In this document: in pieces, positions 44,551 through 52,616 of the stretch
Position numbering within the stretch: the stretch's first letter is position 1
Layout: every line of letters starts with the position of its first letter
NCBI GenBank assembly: GCA_902557785.1
Contig: CACEBP010000004.1
Location: 1 to 64,000, forward strand
From: an uncultured Pelagibacteraceae bacterium
GTDB lineage: Bacteria > Pseudomonadota > Alphaproteobacteria > Pelagibacterales > Pelagibacteraceae
DNA length: 64,000 nucleotides
Direction of reading: 5' to 3'
Notes under the pieces: model-generated
The model's input: the letters and a program-made list of their open reading frames with translations, nothing else
Told to the model about the DNA's origin: nothing
Database searches by the model: none
Translations under genes and position numbers: made by a program

Positions 44551-45447
44551 TTAATTAAAAAAAGTTCCTCTAATTCTTAATAATTCTCTTGATAACCCGG
44601 TATGCTCATTGAATGCTTTTCTTCCATGTAACCAAAAATAATTATTAGAAAAAATTGTTGAGCCAACAGGTAATGGGAAGACTACTTTGTTTTTACTCTC
44701 TTCTAAAGCATCAGATAATCTTTGAAGAAATAATCCTTGTTCCATGTTTTTTGGCTCTGGAAATTGATCAATATAAGAGATAGTAGGTTTCCCTTTTTTA
44801 TCTTTTGAAAATACAGGATGCTCAACTTTATAATCAACGTTTTTACTTTTAGGTGATCCCCATGTAAAATTTTGTTGTCCGACAGGGTCATCACTTAATT
44901 GACCTAAGTGTTCCCAGTCATCTAAATGTAAAATCACACTCTCACCTCCGCTTACGTTTTGTTCCTCCATTTTAGTCATGATCAGCCAATCTGTCTTTTC
45001 TTTCACGTAAGTGCCGTCAGTGTGTAGATCTAATTTTGTATAAGCTTTTCTTAGGTAAGAGTCACTGCTGTCTTGGTGCTTTACGTGAAATCGAGCGTAA
45101 TATTTATCAGTCATTGAGTCAAAGTTAGGGTTACCAACTAAGTAAGCTAGTCCAGTTGATAATTTTACTAAAAAATCTTTATCAAATTTTTTATTATTAA
45201 TTTCAGGTTCGACTATAACAGTTCCAGTTTCTCTATCTTTAAGAATTTTAATTAAAGTTTGACTAAGTTTATTTTCGAATACCTCATCTAAACTCTTTGC
45301 TAAGCTAAATCTTGAGAAAGGTTTATACTCTAAAGATAGTATTGTGTGTTTTTTAAATGGGAAAATTAATCTATCTAAATCTGACTCTTCAAATTTAATT
45401 ACACGAACTCTTTTTGATTTTTGATGATTTTCAATTTTAAAACTCAT
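44551..45447 (-). CDS. glaH: glutarate 2-hydroxylase (CsiD family)
   Basis: 298-residue Fe(II)/2-oxoglutarate oxygenase that converts glutarate to L-2-hydroxyglutarate in lysine breakdown. The CsiD pattern is strong: ILSLEYKPFSRFSLA, LDLHTDGTYVKEKTDWLIMTKMEEQN with the Fe ligands His and Asp in HTD, LHLDDWEHLGQL, ISYIDQFPEPKNMEQG and INNLFWLHGR-like NNYFWLHGRKAF, with SRELLRIRG at the end. No lhgO or gabD/T genes are in the window. It is upstream of tctC on the same strand with a promoter between them. Confidence 0.9.
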   Translation of the reverse strand: MSFKIENHQKSKRVRVIKFEESDLDRLIFPFKKHTILSLEYKPFSRFSLAKSLDEVFENKLSQTLIKILKDRETGTVIVEPEINNKKFDKDFLVKLSTGLAYLVGNPNFDSMTDKYYARFHVKHQDSSDSYLRKAYTKLDLHTDGTYVKEKTDWLIMTKMEEQNVSGGESVILHLDDWEHLGQLSDDPVGQQNFTWGSPKSKNVDYKVEHPVFSKDKKGKPTISYIDQFPEPKNMEQGLFLQRLSDALEESKNKVVFPLPVGSTIFSNNYFWLHGRKAFNEHTGLSRELLRIRGTFFN

Positions 45448-45531
45448 AAGGCCCTATGATTGGCCGGCAATCCATAAAAGGATAAAGATTGCAAATATTG
45501 GCTCCATGATTAAGTTTAACACAATAAGTTT

Positions 45532-45858
45532 TTATATTGAATTAAAAAAACTTAAAAGTATTGCTGATAAAATTGTTGGTATAACTAAATTTTTCTTACT
45601 AAAAATAAATACTAAAATACATATTACTAAAACAAATACTCTTACAAATAACGCACTGTCAGCTAGCACACCTGCTGGAAAAATTATCATTCTACCCAAT
45701 AAAGCTGCCAGAGTTGAATAAGCCACACAATTAAACCATTGAAATACTTTTGATTTTACACTTACCTTTTCTGAAGTGAGTGCTCCCATAAATCTGGAAA
45801 TAAATGTTGCAACGGATGTTGCTACTATTGCCAAAATTATTATTTGACTACTCGCCAT
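45532..45858 (-). CDS. azlD: AzlD-type branched-chain amino acid exporter subunit
   Basis: 108 residues from ATG 45858, preceded four bases away by a perfect GGAGGT ribosome site (45863-45868). A start at 45882 would be eight residues longer but lacks this. Small membrane protein with about four helices, pattern VATFISRFMGALTSEKVSVKSKVFQWFNCVAYSTLAALLGRMI. AzlD works with AzlC to export branched-chain amino acids. Its start overlaps azlC by 11 bases. Confidence 0.88.
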   Translation of the reverse strand: MASSQIIILAIVATSVATFISRFMGALTSEKVSVKSKVFQWFNCVAYSTLAALLGRMIIFPAGVLADSALFVRVFVLVICILVFIFSKKNLVIPTILSAILLSFFNSI

Positions 45859-46552
45859 TTTTACCTCCAAATAAAAAAGCAATAGTTCCTGCTATAAGAC
45901 CAGCAAATAACAAAGCCCACTCAGTTGAAATCAAATAAATAAATGGACCTAAAATTGTTCCTCCAATTACAGCAATAGAAATACTTAAATTTTTCATTGC
46001 ACCTATCATCATACAAAAGAAATAAACAGGGTTAACTATAGCGAGACCAATTAATATATCTTTATTAAGATAGTCTGCGGACAAATAACCAATTATAGTC
46101 ATCAAAATTGCTGTAGACCAGGTTCCAATTCCTATTCCAATCCAAAAATCTATTCGATTTTTTTTATCTATTTTTTTGTAACCATCTTTAGCTATTAACC
46201 ATGAGGTTACTGCTAAGAAATGGCAAGATAAATAGTATTTCCATTTTGGTTGTGACTTATGATCAAGTAATGGAAATAAAGAAACCGTCATTGGGTAAAG
46301 TCTAAAATTAACTAACCACACAGCTATAAATATATTTACAATTGAGGCACCCACTAGTAATGACTCTGCCATTACTAATTGCCCTGGCAATGCGTAAGTA
46401 AATAAACTTGAAGCAGCGCTTTGTTGTAAATTAAAGCCAGCATCTTTTAATAGAGCTCCTAGTGCAATAAAACATGCTCCTAGTGGAATGGCTGGACTTC
46501 TTGAACCTTTTAATGATTTAAGACCTCGTAAAAATATTTTGTGGTTAATCAT
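45848..46552 (-). CDS. azlC: AzlC-type branched-chain amino acid exporter
   Basis: 234 residues with about six helices and the AzlC pattern IPLGACFIALGALLKDAGFNLQQSAASSLFTYALPGQLVMAESLLVGASI and FRLYPMTVSLFPLL. AzlCD exports branched-chain amino acids in other bacteria. It shares one base with the stop of the ABC ATPase gene, so it is in the importer operon, an unusual pairing. Confidence 0.9.
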   Translation of the reverse strand: MINHKIFLRGLKSLKGSRSPAIPLGACFIALGALLKDAGFNLQQSAASSLFTYALPGQLVMAESLLVGASIVNIFIAVWLVNFRLYPMTVSLFPLLDHKSQPKWKYYLSCHFLAVTSWLIAKDGYKKIDKKNRIDFWIGIGIGTWSTAILMTIIGYLSADYLNKDILIGLAIVNPVYFFCMMIGAMKNLSISIAVIGGTILGPFIYLISTEWALLFAGLIAGTIAFLFGGKNGE

Positions 46553-47337
46553 TAACCACCTAGGAATAATCTTCCTACGTCTGGATTTTTAAGTAAATCA
46601 TTGCCCTTACCAGCAATTGCTGTTTGACCTGAAACTAAAACATAACCAATGTCTGCAAACTCCAAACCTTTTTTAGCATTTTGCTCTACTAGAATAATTG
46701 TTTTCTTTTCTGCTTTTTGAAGATCTTCTAAAATTTCAAATACCATACTTATATATTTAGGTTCCAAACCAATTGATGGTTCATCTACTAATAGGACCGA
46801 AGGTTTCATTACTAATGCTCTAGATATTTCTAATAACCTTCTCTCACCGCCAGATAAAACTTTAGCTGGCTGGTTTCTTCTATTTCTTAATCTATCATAT
46901 TTTTGGAATATTCTCTCTGCTTCCTCGTAAGCCTCGTCTTGCTTAACTTTAATATATCCGCCCATTAAAAGATTTTCTTCTACAGTCATATCGGGAAACA
47001 CCGAGTTATCTTGTAAGATGTAAGCAACACCAACTTTACTTAGTTTTTCTGCTGGAGTTAATTTGGTAATTTCATTTCCATCTAATTCAATTTTTCCATC
47101 AAAAATATTTGTGAAACCATATATAGAATGAAGTATTGTGGATTTACCTGCTCCATTAGGCCCAATTAAACATAAGGATTGGCCTTTGCTGACAGTTAAA
47201 TCAAAGTTATGAAGAATCTCCATTTTTCCATAGCCAGCGTTTAAACCTCTTATAGTTAAGTGAACATCGTTAGGAGACAAATTATTGAGCTCTTCTAAAC
47301 CAGGCGCTTTACCTAATACATCGTATTGATTTGCCAT
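46552..47337 (-). CDS. Liv-type ABC transporter ATPase (LivF-like)
   Basis: 261 residues. Walker A GPNGAGKST, signature LSGGERRLLEISRALV and Walker B VLLVDEPSIGLEP. The N-terminus carries an unusual 20-residue extension before the domain (ANQYDVLGKAPGLEELNNL), which may be a regulatory tail. Works with the LivG-like ATPase next to it. Shares one base with that gene's stop. Confidence 0.92.
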   Translation of the reverse strand: MANQYDVLGKAPGLEELNNLSPNDVHLTIRGLNAGYGKMEILHNFDLTVSKGQSLCLIGPNGAGKSTILHSIYGFTNIFDGKIELDGNEITKLTPAEKLSKVGVAYILQDNSVFPDMTVEENLLMGGYIKVKQDEAYEEAERIFQKYDRLRNRRNQPAKVLSGGERRLLEISRALVMKPSVLLVDEPSIGLEPKYISMVFEILEDLQKAEKKTIILVEQNAKKGLEFADIGYVLVSGQTAIAGKGNDLLKNPDVGRLFLGG

Positions 47338-48071
47338 TACTGTGCTCCCAAATAAGCATCAACTACTCGCTTATCATTTTTAATTTGATCAGGTGAACCT
47401 TCTGCTAACATTTTCCCGTGCGCTAGACAGAAAATTCTTTGTGCTAAACTCATTATTACTTTCATATTGTGCTCGATAACTAATAAAGTTATTCCATAAT
47501 CTTTATTTATCTTTATTAACCTGTCTATAATTCCATTAATTAAAGTTGGATTAATTCCAGCTGTAGGTTCATCTAATAAAAGCATTTTTGGTTCATTCAT
47601 TAAAGCCATTGCTAATTCTAATAATTTTTGTTGTCCAAAAGAAAGATCCCCTGCTCTTAAGTTCCTTTTTTGGTAAAGACCCACAAAGTTTAAAATGTTT
47701 TCTGCTTTCTCAGTAAGTTCAGTTGGAATTTTCGCAAATATAAATCCAGAGTCACTAGCCTTATGACTGATTAACATGTTTTCAACACAGTTAAGTTTTG
47801 TATAGATTTTTGTTTGCTGAAACGTTCTTAGTAAACCTAATTTAGCAACTGCAGGAACAGGCATTTCAGAAACTTCTGTATTATCAAAAACAATTGAACC
47901 TTGATCAATAGGATGAGTTCCTACAATAGAATTAAATAAAGTTGTTTTACCTGAACCATTTGGTCCAATTAAACCAACAATAGATCCTTGTTCTACAGAA
48001 ACAGAGATATCTACGTTAGCCTGAACACCGCCAAAAGATTTACTTACATTTTTAACTTGTAAAATACTCAC
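47337..48071 (-). CDS. Liv-type ABC transporter ATPase (LivG-like)
   Basis: 244 residues. Walker A GPNGSGKTT, the LivG-type segment LLRTFQQTKIYTKLNCVENMLISHK, signature LSFGQQKLLELAMALM and Walker B MLLLDEPTAGINPTL. Cytoplasmic ATPase for the importer whose binding protein starts at 51.3 kb. Overlaps the permease stop by four bases. Confidence 0.93.
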   Translation of the reverse strand: MSILQVKNVSKSFGGVQANVDISVSVEQGSIVGLIGPNGSGKTTLFNSIVGTHPIDQGSIVFDNTEVSEMPVPAVAKLGLLRTFQQTKIYTKLNCVENMLISHKASDSGFIFAKIPTELTEKAENILNFVGLYQKRNLRAGDLSFGQQKLLELAMALMNEPKMLLLDEPTAGINPTLINGIIDRLIKINKDYGITLLVIEHNMKVIMSLAQRIFCLAHGKMLAEGSPDQIKNDKRVVDAYLGAQ

Positions 48072-49132
48072 TTTAATTCCACCTGCGCCTTTCGATCTTT
48101 CTCATCTATAACTTCGCCAAATCTTTCAGGGTATTTTTCCCTTAACCATCCCATTAAGCCTTCCGGGAAATAAATTACAATCACAACAATTAAAACTCCA
48201 AGAGCAACGTATTGCCAACCCAAAATTAAAGTCCAAAGACCTTCTTTGAAGAAATGGAATAAAGTTGCACCAATTACTGGTCCCCATAAAGTTCCTTTTC
48301 CGCCAAGTATCGCCATTAGCACCATGAATACTCCCATCTCTCTTCCATCAAATGCAACGTCAGTAGAGTCTATATATCCAATTAATCCGCCCATAATTCC
48401 ACCAGCAAGTCCACAGAAAAATGCAGAGCACATCCAACCTGTAATTTTATACTTCATTGTTTGGATACCCATTGCCTCTGCTTTATCTTCATTATCTCTT
48501 ATCGCGTTTAAAATTAATTTAAATCTAGAACCGTAAATATATTTAACAAAAACAAATGTACCGATTAATAATGCAAAACTTAAAAAGTAAAAAAACTTTC
48601 CTCTAGCCTCAGTATCAACTATTTCTGCAGGAAAAGGTGGTGTAGTAAATCCTTGGCCAGCTCCAATGATTTCTATTCCTCCAGCAATTTCACCTGCTGC
48701 AATTCCAAGTCCTAATGTGCAAATCGCAAAGTAATGTCCTCTCAAACCTAAAATAGCATAACCTATGGCTCCCGCGACTATGGCGGGTATAATAGCTGAA
48801 ACTAATAATCCGACACCTATTCCTTGAAAATATTGTGCTGTAGTATGAACGAAAGTTTTTTCACCACCGCTTTCTGTCCATTCTGCTAATGGGAAAAACA
48901 TTCCTACTTGAACTGAAGCGGTTAAATACATTCCTAGACCATAGAAAAGAATATTTCCAAAAGTATTGTAACCCATTTCTCCACCTTGTAAATTCCAAGT
49001 CATTGCCAGAACGATTAAGACACAAAGATATGTAAGCTGAACTTTAAAAGCTGAAAATAAATAAGGTGCAGCTAAACCCAGGATAATTAAGCCAGAGTAT
49101 AAAATTAAATCTTTTTGTTTTATATTGCCCAT
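48068..49132 (-). CDS. Liv-type ABC transporter permease (LivM-like)
   Basis: 354 residues with about ten helices. Pattern TWNLQGGEMGYNTFGNILFYGLGMYL at the start, LRGHYFAICTLGLGIAAGEIAGGIEIIGAGQGFTTP in the middle and AIRDNEDKAEAMGIQTMKYKITGW. The LGLG/EIIGAGQG motif corresponds to the LivM motif LGFGEI. It starts one base after the LivH-like gene ends. Confidence 0.92.
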   Translation of the reverse strand: MGNIKQKDLILYSGLIILGLAAPYLFSAFKVQLTYLCVLIVLAMTWNLQGGEMGYNTFGNILFYGLGMYLTASVQVGMFFPLAEWTESGGEKTFVHTTAQYFQGIGVGLLVSAIIPAIVAGAIGYAILGLRGHYFAICTLGLGIAAGEIAGGIEIIGAGQGFTTPPFPAEIVDTEARGKFFYFLSFALLIGTFVFVKYIYGSRFKLILNAIRDNEDKAEAMGIQTMKYKITGWMCSAFFCGLAGGIMGGLIGYIDSTDVAFDGREMGVFMVLMAILGGKGTLWGPVIGATLFHFFKEGLWTLILGWQYVALGVLIVVIVIYFPEGLMGWLREKYPERFGEVIDEKDRKAQVELK

Positions 49133-49133
49133 T

Positions 49134-50027
49134 TTATTTTAAATATTCCCTTTTTTTTGAAAGTTTAAATCTTCTATATACCAATATGAAGACTAGCAGC
49201 ATAAACACCGCTCCAATTCTAAATTCTGTTCCTAAAATATAATCTGCGAACTCTTCAAATAATCCTAATCCCATACCTGAAAGTGCTACTGCTGGTAAAT
49301 TTCCAAGACCTGCTACAATAACTATCATGAAAGATCTAACTGTATAAGGAAGTCCTACGTAAGGGTGAAGTGTGAGAGTTATTGATATTAGAGCTCCAGC
49401 AATACCACATAACGCTGCATTTATACCAAAAGTTGCGGCGTAAACTTTTTCTGTATCTACACCTAAAATTTTTGCTGCTCTTGCGTTTTGAGCTGTGGCT
49501 CTTATAGCTCGTCCAAGTCTGGATTTTTTCATATAAATCACGAGAGCCACTGCATATAAAACACTTATAAATGCAGAGAATATTTTTGAATTTGGTAGGG
49601 TTACTGAATTGTCAAATAACATCGTTGTCCCATATTCAGACTGTGCAACAACTACATCGGCACCAAAAATAAAATTCATTAACTGTTGAAATACAATTGC
49701 AATACCGAAAGTTGCTAAAATTGAAATAAATAAGTCTCGGTCTACGACTTTATTAATCACTAATTTATATAAAAGCACTCCTACAAAATACATTATAATT
49801 GGAGAAACAATTACACCCCAAGCTGGATGTATTCCTACAAGGTACATTGTGTATGCGATATAACCTCCAAGTATTACTAGATCACCTTGTGCAATATTGA
49901 TTATATTCATCACGCCCCACTGTAATGCCATTCCGTAAGCAATTAGCGCGAAGAGAATTCCTAGTAGAATACCGTCCAATGAAGCTTGGACCATTAACAT
50001 TGGAGCTTTAAAAATTAGAAAGTCCAT
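49134..50027 (-). CDS. Liv-type ABC transporter permease (LivH-like)
   Basis: 297 residues with about eight helices. Pattern LDGILLGILFALIAYGMALQWGVMNIINIAQGDLVILGGYIAY, IRATAQNARAAKILGVDTEKVYAATFG and IVIVAGLGNLPAVALSGMGLGLFEE. It follows the binding-protein gene after a terminator-like hairpin. The substrate is probably an amino acid or a urea/amide compound, not resolved. Confidence 0.92.
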   Translation of the reverse strand: MDFLIFKAPMLMVQASLDGILLGILFALIAYGMALQWGVMNIINIAQGDLVILGGYIAYTMYLVGIHPAWGVIVSPIIMYFVGVLLYKLVINKVVDRDLFISILATFGIAIVFQQLMNFIFGADVVVAQSEYGTTMLFDNSVTLPNSKIFSAFISVLYAVALVIYMKKSRLGRAIRATAQNARAAKILGVDTEKVYAATFGINAALCGIAGALISITLTLHPYVGLPYTVRSFMIVIVAGLGNLPAVALSGMGLGLFEEFADYILGTEFRIGAVFMLLVFILVYRRFKLSKKREYLK

Positions 50028-50050
50028 AAAATTTGTAAAACTTATAAAAG

Positions 50051-50078
50051 AAAAGCCCCTAGAAAACTAGGGGCTTTT
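50051..50078 (-). terminator. intrinsic terminator after binding-protein gene
   Basis: Perfect 12-base stem AAAAGCCCCTAG / CTAGGGGCTTTT with a four-base loop, between the binding-protein stop (50097) and the permease start (50027). On the minus strand it should stop most transcripts after the binding-protein gene, leaving a minority to continue into the permease genes. It would also be compatible with a plus-strand end, but no plus gene is here. Confidence 0.82.
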
Positions 50079-50096
50079 CAAAATAATCAGAAGTTA

Positions 50097-51338
50097 TTAA
50101 CTTCTTTCAGACCATTTCGGGATTGGATGGTAGAACTTGTCAGAAGCCCATTTTGTAGGAGCTACTACTCTATTTTCACAATCATCGCCTTTACATCTTA
50201 CTTGGAACAAGATCATTGGCTTAGCAACGTTTTGGCCACCAGGTCCAAATTTAATGTTTCCATAGAAAGTTTGCATTTCTGTATCTACTAGCGCATCTCT
50301 AACTGCATCTCTATCAAAAGAATTTGCTCTTTCGAACGCATCTTTAAATACTAATAATGCTGCAGAAGACTCTGCTGATTGATATGGCGGGTCATATCCA
50401 AATTCTTTTTGGAAGTCTTTAGCGTATTTCTTACCAGAGCCAAAGAATTTATCTTTGTAAGATAAATTTTTATGCCACTGAGAAGCACACAATGCGTATT
50501 CTGATTTCTTTCCGTGTTGTTTAGAAAGTTTAGCAGCATCACAATGTGTCATCGCTAACATAGGAACATCAACTTTCATTTCAGAAATTTGTCTGATTGC
50601 AGTTAATGCGCCTTTTGTGTGACCTGATACAACAAGTACATCTGGCTTAGTAGCTTTTACTTTTGCTAATGTAGCTGCCATATCGTTTAGTTCTTTTGGT
50701 AGTTTGTCATCGATGATGATCTCAGATCCAGTTCTTTTTGCTGCATCTAAAATACCAAGTCTCACATCTTGTGAGAAAGCGTCTTGTTCAAACGCTTGAG
50801 CAATTTTTACTCCTTTACCACCGTTTTTTTCTACCGCTAAATCGATAGCTACTTCAAGGTATTGGTTAGCTGGTGATAACACCGCAAACAAATATTTGTA
50901 TCCTTTTGTAAATAAAGATCTAGATGCACCATTTGCTTCAACCATAGGAATTTTATATTTCTCGGTTACTGGTGCAATGGCTTTCGTTAAACCTGAACTG
51001 TATGGTCCAAGCATGTAATGAACGCCATCTTGTTTAATTAGTCTTTCAGCTAACTGAGCGGCTCTTTTTGGGTTTGACTCATCATCATAATAGATAATTT
51101 CAAACTTATATTTCTTACCTTGTACTTCAACTCCACCCATTTTGTTTATTCTATCAACGGCCATGTTGTAACCGTTTTGAGTATGAACTCCATTTGAAGA
51201 GTATTTACCTGTAAGAGATATCGCAGAACCTAACACAATGTAATCACCTTCTACTTTTGCAAAAGAAGAAGTGAAAGATACAAGTGCTAAAGTTATAGCT
51301 GAAATAGATGTAATAAATAGTTTTACTAGTTTATTCAT
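50097..51338 (-). CDS. Liv-type ABC transporter substrate-binding protein
   Basis: 413 residues. Signal peptide (residues 1-27, ending TSSFAKV), then the type I binding-protein fold: IVLGSAISLTGKYSSNGVHTQNGYNMAVDRINKMGG, YYDDESNPKRAAQLAERLIKQDGVHYMLGPYSSG. The C-terminus includes MQTFYGNIKFGPGGQN and a cysteine pair in RCKGDDCENR. The length and GNIKFGPGGQN tail suggest the amide/urea/amino-acid binding subset. Substrate unknown. The gene has a strong promoter and leader, and a terminator after it, so it is highly expressed. Confidence 0.9.
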   Translation of the reverse strand: MNKLVKLFITSISAITLALVSFTSSFAKVEGDYIVLGSAISLTGKYSSNGVHTQNGYNMAVDRINKMGGVEVQGKKYKFEIIYYDDESNPKRAAQLAERLIKQDGVHYMLGPYSSGLTKAIAPVTEKYKIPMVEANGASRSLFTKGYKYLFAVLSPANQYLEVAIDLAVEKNGGKGVKIAQAFEQDAFSQDVRLGILDAAKRTGSEIIIDDKLPKELNDMAATLAKVKATKPDVLVVSGHTKGALTAIRQISEMKVDVPMLAMTHCDAAKLSKQHGKKSEYALCASQWHKNLSYKDKFFGSGKKYAKDFQKEFGYDPPYQSAESSAALLVFKDAFERANSFDRDAVRDALVDTEMQTFYGNIKFGPGGQNVAKPMILFQVRCKGDDCENRVVAPTKWASDKFYHPIPKWSERS

Positions 51339-51410
51339 TATTTCCCTCTTTGTTGTTAATTAATTAATTAAAAATTAAATAATTAAAACAAGAAAAGAAG
51401 TTTTTGACAA
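51339..51410 (-). promoter_or_regulatory. second binding-protein promoter and leader
   Basis: On the minus strand TTGTCA (51405-51410) and TTTAAT (51382-51387) with a 17-base spacer form a good vegetative promoter. The predicted leader runs TTTTTAATTAATTAATTAAC, then AACAAAGAGGGAAATA before ATG. The AATTAATTAATTAACAACAAAG segment is nearly identical to the livJ leader, and the AT palindrome is shared with tctC. Confidence 0.65.
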
Positions 51411-51419
51411 CCGTTAGAA

Positions 51420-52037
51420 TTAACTAAAATTCTGTGTCGCAGCAACGTATAGCGCGATTATAAGTAATACACACGCTGAGATTGTATTTAAAACTTTTGG
51501 TTTACTTTTTAACCAAATTGAAATTTTTTCTGCTGCCATTCCATAAATCATCAAAGTTAAAAAATCGAGCACAACATAAGTGATCATTAAAATTATGAAT
51601 TGCGAAAAAACATTACTCTCAAAGTTAATAAAAGAGGAAAAAATAGTTCCAAAAAAAATTATGGCTTTTGGACTTAATCCTGCAACCATAAAACCATCTT
51701 TATAAAAAGATAAAATTGATTTTGCGCTTTGTTCTCTCGAATTAATAGAACTTATTTTTGCAGTATAAGTATCATAAGCAAGATAAACTATGTAAAGAAT
51801 TCCAGCCCATTTGAGATAATATAAAATTTCAGGATTATCACTTAAAAAAGAGCCAATAAGAAATACGACTAAAATTCCCTGTATTATATTTGCGCTAACA
51901 TCGCCAACGGCAGTCCAAACAGATTTTTTTAATCCGTAATTTAAAGTGTGAGAAACAATAACAACTCTTGGAAGACCTGGAGTTATAAATAAAAAGAGTA
52001 TAATTTGAAGGTAGATTAAATAGTCACTTGGAAACAT
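51420..52037 (-). CDS. LysE-family exporter
   Basis: 205 residues with about six helices. Signature FITPGLPRVVIVSHTLNYGLKKSVWTAVGD at the N-terminus replaces the common FxPGPN motif with TPGLPR, which is within LysE/RhtB variation. Likely amino acid export. It precedes the second ABC operon and is divergent from the TIGR03643 gene, with a 25-base gap between the start codons. Confidence 0.83.
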   Translation of the reverse strand: MFPSDYLIYLQIILFLFITPGLPRVVIVSHTLNYGLKKSVWTAVGDVSANIIQGILVVFLIGSFLSDNPEILYYLKWAGILYIVYLAYDTYTAKISSINSREQSAKSILSFYKDGFMVAGLSPKAIIFFGTIFSSFINFESNVFSQFIILMITYVVLDFLTLMIYGMAAEKISIWLKSKPKVLNTISACVLLIIALYVAATQNFS

Positions 52038-52062
52038 ATTATTAAAGACTATATAGAATTAT

Positions 52063-52359
52063 ATGAAGAAAAAAAGTTCTTTCCCGCAAACTAAAGTAAA
52101 GAACCCAGAGCCAAAGAAAAAAGATGAAAATTGGATTATATGGGCTGCTTGGGCTGATAGAATTACATTCGAAGAAATAAAAGAGAAAACCGGTAAGTCA
52201 GAATCTGATGTTATAAAAATAATGAGAAAGAATTTAAAGCCTGGGTCTTTTAGGCTTTGGCGAAAAAGAGTCCACAACACAAGTATTAAACATAGAAAAA
52301 AATTTAAACTAGAAAGAAAAAAAATAAGAGAAAAAGTAAAAATAACTGATATATATTAA
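52063..52359 (+). CDS. TIGR03643 family protein (DUF2805)
   Basis: 98 residues, very basic, with the family core IIWAAWADRITFEEIKEKTGKSESDVIKIMRKNLKPGSFRLWRKRV at residues 27-73, which looks like a small helix-turn-helix. In many genomes this family accompanies photolyase and DUF2256 genes. Here it lies with grxC instead, two bases before it. DNA or RNA binding is inferred from charge and helix pattern. Confidence 0.83.
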   Translation: MKKKSSFPQTKVKNPEPKKKDENWIIWAAWADRITFEEIKEKTGKSESDVIKIMRKNLKPGSFRLWRKRVHNTSIKHRKKFKLERKKIREKVKITDIY

Positions 52360-52361
52360 TT

Positions 52362-52616
52362 ATGAAAAAAGTAACAATGTATTCAGGTGATCCTTGTCCT
52401 TATTGCGGAGCTGCAAAAGCACTTCTTAAAAGCAAGAATGTAGAGTTTGAAGAATTTGATATTTGGAAAGATCCAGCAAAAGCAAAAGAAATGCTTCAAA
52501 GAACTAACGGTAAAAGAACAATTCCTCAAATGTTTATAGGAGATCATTACATTGGTGGGAATGATGATTTGCAAGCTCTAAATAGAAGTGGCGAGTTAGA
52601 TAAACTTTTAGCTTAA
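52362..52616 (+). CDS. grxC: glutaredoxin 3
   Basis: 84 residues with the catalytic CPYC at residues 12-15 and the GSH-binding TIPQMFIGDHYIGGNDDLQAL. It reduces protein disulfides with glutathione in the cytoplasm; the glutathione genes gshA and gshB are 4 kb away. The gene is in a pair with the TIGR03643 gene, and its last nine bases overlap the convergent ribokinase gene. Confidence 0.95.
   Translation: MKKVTMYSGDPCPYCGAAKALLKSKNVEFEEFDIWKDPAKAKEMLQRTNGKRTIPQMFIGDHYIGGNDDLQALNRSGELDKLLA

Noticed and set aside
45506-45721. plus-strand 71-codon frame
   Set aside because: It is opposite azlD, which has a perfect ribosome site and family match; the plus frame shows no family features.
52059-52280. 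minus-strand 73-codon frame
   Set aside because: Opposite the TIGR03643 gene, which has a recognised family core.
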